Source: Hymenolepis diminuta (taxonomy: Eukaryota; Platyhelminthes; Cestoda; Cyclophyllidea; Hymenolepididae). Taken from it: a DNA stretch of 64,000 bases. The stretch lies in assembly GCA_900708905.1 (NCBI GenBank), contig CAADRB010000124.1, forward strand, positions 90,515 to 154,514. The letters run 5' to 3'. Of the stretch, positions 55,011 to 64,000 are shown piece after piece. The translations under genes were made by a program, and so were the position numbers. How positions within the stretch are numbered: the first letter of the stretch is position 1; each line of letters begins with the position of its first letter. The notes beneath the pieces are model-generated. The model ran no database searches. It had not been told where the DNA came from and saw only the letters and a list, made by a program, of their open reading frames with translations.

Positions 55011-57059
55011 ATTGTTTGTTATACATTTTGCAATGTAATTTTCTTCTGATAGACAAAAATGTTGACCATATTATATTCCTGCAACATATAAAAATGGGAC
55101 TGTATTACTGGCTTAATTTCTGAAATGGAGAGCAAGTACGGGGATCTATGACCTAGCCAGATGCCTTCTAATCCCAACTGATTTTTTATATTGAGGTTTA
55201 CACTAAACTTGAAACCTACATTCAAGTAATCTCTTAGACACTAGATGCATAAATCAACTATTTCAAGCATGTCGGGTTTTTTGTGCCTTAGGTTTCGACC
55301 ACGAGGTTACCTCGTGATTTCGCATTCCGATCTCTTAGACTGGTTGAAAACATTGTCCGTCGCAATTTTAATGTCATTACAAATTAAAATGCTGTGGTGA
55401 CCTTCATTTGAATACAGCCAAATTTTTGTGTACCTGCAAGAACCTTAATTTCATTCAAACAATTGCTTCAAAATGAAAAAATTAGTGGCAGAAGAGATGG
55501 CATGCTACTAACGAAAATTTCGGTAGTTGTAACTAGCAGTATCATATGCTTTACAATCCATTTTCCATTTGTATACCACTACAGAATTTAATATACTTGA
55601 ATAAATTACATTTACATACGGTTCATCACTCACATGACTGGTCCTCTTTGTCGATCGTGTTCTCCTAAATGCTTGTCCTATTACGAGAACATATCACTCC
55701 ACCTTTTTACTTTGGAAATGAACCGGGCTAATAACTTTTATTCCATCTTACTTCTCGTAATTCCTGTTTTTGTTTTCCATTAAACTTTGCTCTTCCTAAC
55801 TTTGCTACTTTTAAGTCTTGTTGCATTTAAAAGACGGTAAAAAGTTAAAAATTCGAACAGGGCTAAGGGACATTCGAGACAATAGATTCCCTCCAATGGG
55901 TTTTGAGGGCATATGACCTCATAAGGCAATTAGCGAATGGAATCATGTTTGTCTACTACGTCAGTTAATGATGCTTATTCGGAATGACCATCATACTGGT
56001 CAGTCATGATACGTGGTAAAGCTTATTTAGGGCTACTATGATTAATTGAGGTGACTTCAGGTTTATTCAATTTTTGCATTTCTGTGCGATTTCCGACTAA
56101 GTTTATGTAACTTAACTTACCTTTTTAGTGTAATTAATCCGGTAATTATCTGTTTTATGAAAGCCTAGTTTATTCATCCTAAATAGCTCATAATTAGCTT
56201 CACTTTTCAGTCCCCCACTAGCAGCTATAAAACGTCGTTCTCACTGAAATGAGCATCGGAAACTAATAGATTATGAAATAAACAAACAAACTACTAAGTG
56301 GTCAAAAACGAAATGTATAACCAATAGGAATTACTGGGTTCGCAGAGAGAAAGGCAAGGTACTTCTTATGCATCTGCGAACTTTTTAATTAAATTTGAGC
56401 TAAAATTCCGAAATCCAATTTAATTTAGGTAATCGACAAAGTGACCTGGTCTAGTTTTTGGACAAGAAATGCCCAGGCAGATTCAGACAGGAAGAGATTG
56501 ATGTGGTCGTCCAGACATAAAAACTTCATTATAAAGCTTCTAGACACAAAGAGAGTGTCTCTGTGATGATATCAAAACGACGTCTGGTTGCTCTTTAAAA
56601 CAATCAAAATGCATTAATTAGGAACTAATTTTGGAGGCGTAATTGTAGGGGATGGAACTAGGATGCTAGTCAAGACCACCTGAATGAAGAAGGCTAGTAG
56701 ACAAAGAGAAATAGCATAAAATTTTTATACACGAGTTCATATGACATGTTTGGGTACATTTGCACTCGTTTTCATTGTTATTAGCCTTTTAAATGACTAA
56801 GTGCTCGTAATTTTCAGAAAATTCTATCACCCGTCTCATCCTTATGAAATAATTTTAGATTTGTTTAGAATTAAATGAGATATATGACTTTTTTAGAGAA
56901 ATTGATAATAGCGTTAATATTGAGATTTCATACGGTATGAAACGAACAGTAGGTCAGTAAAATGTAAATAATGAAGTTAGGATATCATGATATTACTTAA
57001 TTCGATTCGGGAGATTTGAATTGTCCATATTCTCAAAAGGAGAAGGGTTAAACGTGTGA
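55011..57059. other. Non-coding stretch
   Basis: No supported gene. The sequence AGACAC-AAAGAGA-GTGTCT near 56540-56560 forms a small perfect hairpin. Confidence 0.38.
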
Positions 57060-57099
57060 TATCATAACGACCGATCCTCATCCTTTAACTGCCAGGTTA

Positions 57100-57215
57100 A
57101 GTGGTAGAATTATGTCCGTGATGCTCGGAACTATTTCGACCGGTTAATTTAATTTTGATTGGCCACGCCATCTCGATTCATATATCTTTTTACAGACAAT
57201 CACAGGAAGGTGAAA
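57100..57215 (-). repeat. RepB dispersed repeat, short copy
   Basis: Plus-strand reading: GTCCGTGATGCTCGGAACTATTTCGACCGGTTAATTTAATTTTGATTGGCCACGCCATCTCGATTCATATATC then TTTTTACAGACAATCACAGG; matches the 5' third of the RepB unit in complement. The rest of the unit is absent. Confidence 0.6.
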
Positions 57216-57889
57216 CCGGTAATGATGTGTTTCACGTGGGTCGATTCGCTAATAACTAAATTTTTCCCTTATTTAGATGTTTCTCCAAGGGCACTAGCAG
57301 TATTAAGAACTAATGTCAGATGCAACCGAAAAGCTAAATATGACATGAAGATAAAAAAATTATAAATTAATTTTTTATTTTACAAATCTCAACTTGGATA
57401 GACTTATATAACCAGAATAACATATTTATATTTTACATTTATAACACTATAAGTTAGACAGAAACTGCTTTTAAAGTGCCGAATAAGCAATTATGGTTTC
57501 CGAAGCATTCAACATTCAGTCTAGTATTCGTGAGTAGATTATCACCACATATTGCTCAGACGTGATTCGCCCCTGGTCTTAAATTTTATCATCGTTATAT
57601 TTAATACAACCGTAATAGGGAATCATTTAAAAGTGGATAAGAAAGGTAGTTATGAAAATATTACCATTACTTGCGGTAATCTTTACAAAAATTTCATTAT
57701 TGTGTTTGAATTGATGAATGGAATTCTATTCAAGGGCCATGGCATCATGGTTTATTCAGATTAGTCTTAATATTGATACAACTGGATTAATAAATTTCAG
57801 TAGTCATGCTTTTGGGAATTTAAAAACCTTTTATTGTGTTTCAAATCTAAAGTCTGACAGATTTTCAGCCTGATTAACATGTTATTTGC
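57216..57889. other. AT-rich non-coding stretch
   Basis: Unsupported frames of 68-70 codons; nothing else recognised. Confidence 0.35.
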
Positions 57890-58030
57890 ATTGCAAAATA
57901 CAATTTGAGCGGCATAAAACAGTTTCAACTAATACACTTTCAGACGTGATCTGACGCAATTTTAGAAATAATTCGCAAGTCTTCCCACCTGCTGATACTG
58001 CTTAAAATGAACTTAAGGCTGAATTTTCCA
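57890..58030 (+). repeat. Local repeat E, copy 1
   Basis: Direct-orientation match to 59990-60150: AAAATACAATTTGAGCGGCATAAAA (copy 2 AAAATACAAGTTGAGCGACATAAAA), CAATTTTAGAAATAATTCGCAAGTCTTCCCACCTGCTGATACTGC (copy 2 CAATTTCAGAAATATCTCACATGTTTTGCCACCTGCTGTTACTCC), then AAAATGAACTTAAGGCTG (copy 2 AAAATAAGCTCAAGACTGG). Confidence 0.65.
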
Positions 58031-58539
58031 AAAATTGGGCAGAAAAACTTATTAACTTATACCTTAACGAACCTCAAATAAATATGAAATAGAATGCTTC
58101 CAAATTACCCAATTTATACATTTGCTTACTGAAATAAGGTCTCAATTAGCTGTAATATAATAAATTTCCGAAATTCACTTGGTGGTATGACAACTTGGTG
58201 GTGGTATTGATCAATTAATCGAAACACGCTAAATAGTTACCGATTTCAAAAGTTTTATTGTCCGATGGACAATTCAGATTCTAGTAAAAGTAAACTTCAT
58301 GGGAGCAGTAATTGACACGTAGTTTAAATTTATTTGAATATACCCAGACTCACTTGTGGTTTGTGATTGCATAGTAACAGTGAACGTATAATCGGTATGC
58401 ATCTCGCTTTTTATTGTTATCATTGCTGGTGCCAGATATTACATAGGATGGTTTGGAACTGAATAAGATAAATAATTTTTCAAAGTTGATTGTTGGGATA
58501 ATTTCTATCACGAAAATTCTCAGACAGTAGATTTAACAC
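58031..58539. other. Non-coding stretch
   Basis: Nothing recognised. Confidence 0.35.
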
Positions 58540-58722
58540 GAAAAAGTCTAACACATTGGTTAACGTACTCGACTACGATGTAAGTTACGGGTTGATTCCC
58601 ATCAGTGCACACCCAGTGAGTGGAATGGCCAACCACATTGGTTAAGATGAACATTGGAAAATGTCTTCCCAAATATTTTTGGGAATTACTATTATTACTA
58701 TTATCATTATTATTATTAATAT
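58540..58722 (+). repeat. tRNA-derived SINE with (ATT)n tail
   Basis: A-box-like TAACACATTGG at 58549-58559 and B-box GGGTTGATTCCC at 58589-58600 (30 nt apart), then the body GTGCACACCCAGTGAGTGGAATGGCCAACC, GAAAATGTCTTCCC and TTTGGGAATTACTATTATTACTATTATCATTATTATTATTAAT. The trinucleotide tail right after TTGGGAATTAC gives a clear 3' end, typical of a SINE copied by a LINE with a simple-repeat tail. The central body is shorter than at 26.6 kb. Confidence 0.72.
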
Positions 58723-58889
58723 AAAAGTATTATCAGACACGATTAGAGTGCCAAAATTCTGCTCGATTTACAAATACGGATTTTTTCAAATTCACCTTAG
58801 ACTCATCTAACCAGGATAGAGTCATTTGTAAGCACTATAAGAAACATGGATTATGGAGATCTGCTAACTTAAAAATTTTATCACTCATC

Positions 58890-59290
58890 TATGCTATGTC
58901 ATGTGAGGGTAGTTACCTTCTCCACCAATGGAAAAAAAGTAGATTGAGGCAGTAAGACTAACTCTTCTTGATTAAATAGTACCCGCCAATTAACACCGAA
59001 CATCGTAGACAAGCATTTACTGCAATGCAGGGGATGAATTGTGAAATTTATGTTTTGGAACGTGAATTGTCCGTTTACCAAATATTGAAAGCTCGAGTCC
59101 AAAATCAAATGAAGTTAGACATTTTGATACGTAGATGTTGTTCTCTTTGTCTTTTGATCCCATCTCCTTTATCATTTGTTGGACTTACTGATATTCTGTC
59201 AGATGCTTTCCACAATAAAAACCTGTCACAATTTTTGTATTACTGTGAATAATAAGGATAAGAAATATAAATTAGACAGCAACCGACTTT
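58890..59290 (+). repeat. RepB dispersed repeat, long copy
   Basis: Contains GGCAGTAAGACTAACTCTTC, CGCCAATTAACACCGAACATCGTAGACAAGCATTTACTGCAATGCAGGGGATGAATTGTGAAATTTATGTTTTGGAACGTGAATTGTCCGTTTACCAAATATTG, AAAATCAAATGAAGTTAGACATTTTGATACGTAGATGTTGTTCTCTTTGTCTTTTGATCCC, ATCATTTGTTGGACTTACTGATATTCTGTCAG and TGTATTACTGTGAATAATAAGG. It is one of the most complete copies and agrees closely with the nested copy at 31.1 kb. Confidence 0.75.
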
Positions 59291-59989
59291 AAAGGCATAA
59301 TTTTTTGGTGTAAAATTCATGTACAAATGAGAACAGAATACATGGAGAAGGCTAACAGAAAAAGATAAGAAGACCCTAATGTAACCACACTAGCTCCAAT
59401 TCCTCTATTGAACGTAGACATGAAGAAATTTGCTATTCAGATGCAATTTCAATAAGACTGAATTAATTGAGATTGATATAATCCTAATTAAAATTACCAT
59501 TACTATATCAAAATACTTGTATCATTTTAGTTAAGTTTGCCAAGTTGAGCCGAATACATACTCTTGAAATAGGACGCATTTAGATGCATTTGCACCTGTT
59601 TCCATCACTACCAACCAAAGTGGCGATTAAGCGGTTACGGTTTCTAGAGCATTCCACTCTCTGCCTCACTTTATAGTATAAGTCAATGTTCGATAACCTT
59701 ACATTGCTAAAAAGTATTGTGCTTTTGGTTTTAGTATTTTATTGCCATTCTACTTAATACTACTTTAATAAAATTAGGGGAACGTAAGAAGGGATTGCTA
59801 ATAATTAAATAAGAAAAATGACTCCCATTAGCCGAGGTTATCTTCACAATGTTTAATAACAGTGCTAGACCAACTCTTGATCTAGAGATACTTAAATTGG
59901 TATTAATTATGACACAACCAAATTATTGAATTTCGATCGTTATGGATAAGGAAAGTTATGGCGCCTTTTCCTTATTTAAAAAGTCTGAA
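59291..59989. other. Non-coding stretch
   Basis: Nothing recognised. Confidence 0.35.
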
Positions 59990-60155
59990 TGACTGAAAAA
60001 TACAAGTTGAGCGACATAAAAATGTTTACCATCTGATATATTCTTAGAATTGGTGTATCCCAAGGGAAACCACTCTGACCCAATTTCAGAAATATCTCAC
60101 ATGTTTTGCCACCTGCTGTTACTCCCCAAAATAAGCTCAAGACTGGATATCCGTG
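59990..60155 (+). repeat. Local repeat E, copy 2
   Basis: Second copy of the segment at 57890-58030, with the GCCACCTGCTGTTACTCC and AAAATAAGCTCAAGACTGG blocks. It includes an extra GGTGTATCCCAAGGGAAACC segment absent from copy 1. A SINE and a RepB copy lie between the two. Confidence 0.65.
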
Positions 60156-60329
60156 TTACAGAGCGTGAAAAACTAAATCTTAAACTTTATCATCAACACG
60201 GCACAGAGCTGAATGAAATTTGGAAGGGTTTTATGGTTATTTGCTATTGTCACTATTCCCAGACGTACTAAACAGTTAATTTAATGTTAACTTACCATCT
60301 GATTTGGGCGTTAATCCAGATCACTTGGC

Positions 60330-60359
60330 GAGAGAGAGAGAGAGGGAGAGAGGGAGAGT
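60330..60359. repeat. GA microsatellite
   Basis: An imperfect (GA)n tract interrupted by GGG triplets. Confidence 0.9.
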
Positions 60360-63300
60360 GATTAATCAATAAATCAGTGATAATTATACGCCCTGAAGTT
60401 CATTTATTCCTACCAAGATCTGAATAAAGGTGTGTCCAATGCATTTATTTATCAGTGTGTACAATTCAAGGTCGTCCGAGAACATAAGATCTGTAGTCCA
60501 TCAAACGCATGTGATGAAGGTAGCAGTCACACCTCTAATAATATTTATATTTTATAAGCCAAAAGTAATTTAATTATTGACCAAATTATTCTTTTGAATG
60601 GGATTGAGAGAAATATCGTTATTTAGGAAACCTTGTTAATTAGACCAGCTTTATTAAATATGAAGCGATAGAAATTTTACTTCAATAAAGTAATTCAAGG
60701 CATCCTCGCAATAAATACCTGAATAGTTACCAAACAGCGATGAAAAATAATAGTACAAGATTTCTGATTTATTATTTCAAACAAACGTATGACGCAATTA
60801 TGGTAAGTGGTAGTTAATAGGGATTAATAGATTTCGTCTCAGTATTTAATTTTAACACATCACTATTCCATTTCTTATTTTCTACTCCAGTGCTCGATTA
60901 GAAATGTCTTGGATACTCTGATTTTGAGTATCACTCATCTGTTACATTGGAACCAGTTATATTAATTGAATAAGCCGATAACATTCCTATTTTCTTAGTA
61001 GAAATTGTGGGCATGAAAAACTGATAATCATTTCATCAATATTTGTGCATAGGAGAAAGTATTGTTAGTTATTTTTCAACGAGAAGAGCTTTCCTCTCAA
61101 GTTTTAGACCATGAAATTACAATTTAATATGCTTTAGGAGGGAGAGTTCTACAAAAATTCAAATATTACTGCCAAAACTTTCCTTCGAATCATGCATACC
61201 GGCATTCTTCACTAAACTGTGGTATAAAAATATCACATTGAATAGCCATAAAATTTTCCAGATTTTCCGTACGTCATGCGTTATGTCACACGTGAACTTG
61301 GTCAGTCACCAGATGATCCCAAATGATTTCAAGTAAGAGAGCATACACGCCAGTGCATTATTGCGTAGTAAGTTACAAATCTCCAATACCAAACATAAGA
61401 CGAGGTAATCATGACCACTTCGGTAATTAAACAAGAGGTGCTCTAGCACAATTTTTGTTTACTTTTCACGTGCTTACACTTTAGGGATCACACACATTCC
61501 GTTAATATGTCACTTATCACCTGATGAATGCACATTTGGCTTCCGTACGCCCCCGAAAGAATGCACTTTAGCTACACGTAATGGTAAATTAAGATGCCAA
61601 ATTGATTTTTTGTTATTAAGGCTAGCTCTTACGGTAAAGAAAGCAGAATGGTGTACGATCGTTTATGTGGTACTGGAGTACAAAATTAAGTGGTTTCATT
61701 TGTCAAACCTTTCTGCGATAGTTGGTGTCGTTTTTAGTTAAATTTTGTCTAGAAATCATACATTAGCCATCCAGAATTTGGTATTTGGGAAAAAATGGAA
61801 TAGAAGTTTGCTTCTTCTTCAGCTAGAATGCTGCTATTTTGGATGTGCAGGGTAGAACTTTAAAGTCAGCGTATTAAATATGTTGAAGATTTTAAAATAT
61901 ATAGGTCAGGTGAATTAAATTAAAGTAGATCCAGGCTGAGCTATGGAACACTGCTTGTATTTCATACTTTTACGGTAAATTATGTTAGCCTATTGTTTTA
62001 CTATCTAGTCTTAAGAAGTAAAAATATACTGAAATATTGTGATCAATCATCCAAATTTGGCAAATGGTCGATAAGTTCTGGACATCGCTTACAACTTGAA
62101 TCTGAAAGTCAAATGACTTAAGACGTTCCTGAAATCTAAAATTCTTAGTCCTCACATGATATCCTCCAATTAATCTCTTAATGGAGAAATTTATTATTCA
62201 CCCTTTACAGGCGCTTTTCAACAATGAAATTTAAAGAAAATAATTTACGTTAAAATTAAAATATAGTATAGAGTATATTGTAAATAATATATATATATAG
62301 TAATATATAGTAGACGAGTAATGAATGAGTGAATTTACAGATATTTGTGTTTCACACAGACTAGAATTGTTGGGGCTACTGTGAGTGTAAATCAGTATTA
62401 TACGAATTTTGCTTTTCTCGACTCATTTAGGGTCAAATATGGTATTTTACTTGAGTCAAATTTTTCCTTCTCTAAGTGAACTCTAATGGGGTCTGCCATG
62501 TTTAAGTCTCTGCTAATTTCACCTGCCTGCTATTAGCTGTAAGAAGACTCTCAATTAAATTAAACTCTGATCGTAAAATTGAAATAAGAGCATTGGCAAA
62601 AGAAGGTGGACAAATCGCTGCATTCAGAAACTAAATACAGTTTGATTCATGGTGCCCTAATTTCAATATCTACTTTCCACTTGTACCTTCCTTCATTTCG
62701 TCTCTTACTGGGCTATTTACTGCTCATTATTTGAAGGATATATAGCCATTTACTATGATTACTCAAAAGCATAACAGTTGGCAACAATTAATAGCAATCA
62801 CTACCTCAAAGAATGACCATAATTAAATAATCGCATTCTAAGTTTAGTAAATGTATGAACATATCGCAGCAGAGCACATTATATTTGTGTATACACGTAA
62901 CAGTTGTGGTGCATACAGTGCATTTATAAAATATTGTCAATTTTTCAGTTTTCAGACAGTTCAAATAACGTAGGGTTACATGCTCATGGCTTTTCGATAC
63001 CCCTTTTCATACCCTTGACGCCAGTCACCGAGATACTCAAATTAATAATCGATCGTGCACTTAATGTAAGAAAGCAAAAAAATGATAAAGACTCGAAAAA
63101 ATAAAAAGTATTAATTAAAAGTCGAAGATAAGATATGTATGGCCCTTTTACTCAGAAGCGTAAAGAAGTGAAATCATCCATAAACCAATTTTATCTATTC
63201 CCTTTAATCAATATATTGTTTAAAAAGCAAACAATTTAGTCACGAAAGTGTATAGCCTTGGAAATACCATGTACTTAGAGAAGTGAGAAATGAAAGAAGG

Positions 63301-63530
63301 AGATTTCGTCCATAAGGACGAAAATTTTTGAATAGCTCGGGCTGTGACTGGTGACCTCTTATCTTAAAGAACTTGAGTCTTGAGAAATTTGGGAGCAATA
63401 TAATTATATTTGCACCAGATGTTATAGAGAAGATCTGTACCTGCTTCTGCTTTAGTAATCCTGCATTTCATTATCTAGTTCATATTTGTTTGATAGGAGA
63501 AAAAAGATATATACCTCTTATTACCTTATA
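60360..63530. other. AT-rich non-coding stretch up to the mariner element
   Basis: No supported gene. A (TA)n run lies at about 62286-62299. Around 62055-62125 a weak RepB-like segment (GGTCGATAAGTTCTGGACATCGCTTAC, then AAAGTCAAATGACTTAAGAC) may be a very decayed copy. A hairpin lies at 63304-63323. Confidence 0.38.
63304..63323. other. Perfect 8-bp hairpin
   Basis: TTTCGTCC-ATAA-GGACGAAA can form an 8-bp stem with a 4-nt loop. It resembles the stem-II/GAAA portion of hammerhead ribozymes, but the CUGAUGA core is absent, so a ribozyme is not supported. Confidence 0.5.
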
Positions 63531-64000
63531 ACACATGGGCTGAAAATTCCCGGGCCTAACACATAGATGGCGCTAGTTTTATCGCAGTCACCTTTTTTCA
63601 GTTAATGCTAACCTTCAAAGGACAGCTGTTAAAATTTCATGATATGCTACTCATTAGTTTGTGAGTTATTGTGCTAAGAGTGACGCTACTTTTGCTATTT
63701 TCAAAATAATGGATCAAAAACAATTTCGTGTTTTCATTTTACACTGCTTCTTGATGGGAAAAAATACCGTTCAAGCGAAGCAATGGCTCGAAAAGTGTTA
63801 TGGGGACCCCGCTCCATCAGAAACAACAATAAAACTTTGGTTTGCTGATTTTAAACGTGGTCATAGAGACACCGACACCGAGACGCAAAGAACGCAGTGG
63901 ACGTCCAAATGAGGCGGCAACACCAGAAAGCATTAAAAAAATCCATAAAATCGTTTTGAATGATCGAAAAGTGAAGTTGCGTGAGTTAGCTGACATCGTA
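63531..64000 (+). mobile_element. mariner DNA transposon, 5' part, runs off the window
   Basis: The element begins after a TA dinucleotide (63529-63530), the canonical mariner target, with the terminal sequence ACACATGGGCTGAAAATTCCCGGGCC followed by TAACACATAGATGGCGCTAG. This resembles the GGCTGATAAGTCCCCGGTCT terminal repeats of mariner elements known from insects, flatworms and cnidarians. A short 5' untranslated region precedes the transposase. The 3' half and the second terminal repeat lie beyond the window end. Confidence 0.9.
63709..64000 (+). pseudogene. mariner transposase N-terminus, frameshifted and partial
   Basis: The start codon at 63709 opens MDQKQFRVFILHCFLMGKNT, then QAKQWLEKCYGDPAPSETTI and KLWFADFKRGHRDTD, the paired helix-turn-helix DNA-binding domain of mariner transposases. 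A small local duplication (GACACCGACACCGAGA, 63868-63883) shifts the frame, giving a stop at 63910-63912. In the +1 frame the normal linker returns as ERSGRPNEAATPESIKKIHK and DRKVKLRELADIV up to the window end. The catalytic DD34D domain lies outside the window. The frameshift makes this copy non-functional unless it is a sequencing error. Confidence 0.9.

Noticed and set aside
54788..55123. 111-codon plus-strand frame as a gene.
   Set aside because: It runs through a RepB copy and the frame is not preserved in other copies.
57890..60155. E pair as LTRs of a retrotransposon.
   Set aside because: No TG/CA termini, primer-binding site or element coding sequence lies between them; the interior is filled by a SINE and RepB.
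63304..63323. GTCC-ATAA-GGACGAAA hairpin as a hammerhead ribozyme stem II.
   Set aside because: The CUGAUGA segment that must precede the stem is absent, and no pairing partners for stems I and III are visible.

Overview
This window is AT-rich DNA from a eukaryote, almost certainly an invertebrate animal. It holds decayed Ty3/gypsy retrotransposons whose Gag resembles the K02A2.6-like group that is common in helminths and other invertebrates. It also has tRNA-derived Pol III SINE fragments and the 5' end of a mariner element. No prokaryotic gene organisation is visible. A flatworm-like or other helminth source is plausible from the flavour of the elements, but that is inference and nothing here proves it.

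I find no convincing host protein-coding exon. Open frames are short (mostly 60-115 codons), overlap on both strands, and show no domain I recognise. The recognisable coding DNA is all transposon-derived: gypsy copy 1 on the plus strand (about 10.06-13.06 kb), gypsy copy 2 on the minus strand (about 28.03-32.97 kb, with an LTR pair and a candidate primer-binding site), and a mariner transposase N-terminus (63.53 kb to the window end). All three are broken. Both gypsy copies have lost the reverse transcriptase YxDD segment through different internal deletions, and RNase H or integrase catalytic residues are lost as well.

Most of the remaining recognisable structure is dispersed repeats. RepB, an unclassified unit of roughly 450-480 bp, occurs about 15 times in both orientations, once nested inside the protease region of gypsy copy 2. 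A tRNA-derived SINE occurs about 9 times with recognisable A and B boxes or its conserved body. Four smaller local repeat families (here D, E, F and G) occur as pairs or triplets 0.8-2.1 kb apart.

Between the repeats, several islands of higher GC or dense transcription-factor-like motifs stand out: 9.69-9.92, 19.04-19.45, 23.38-23.70, 36.84-36.99, 40.84-41.06, 45.95-46.38 and 48.06-48.29 kb. They are candidates for enhancers, promoters or untranslated exons. The simplest reading is a large intron or intergenic region of a repeat-bearing invertebrate genome. Repeat boundaries are estimates made by eye from comparing copies.
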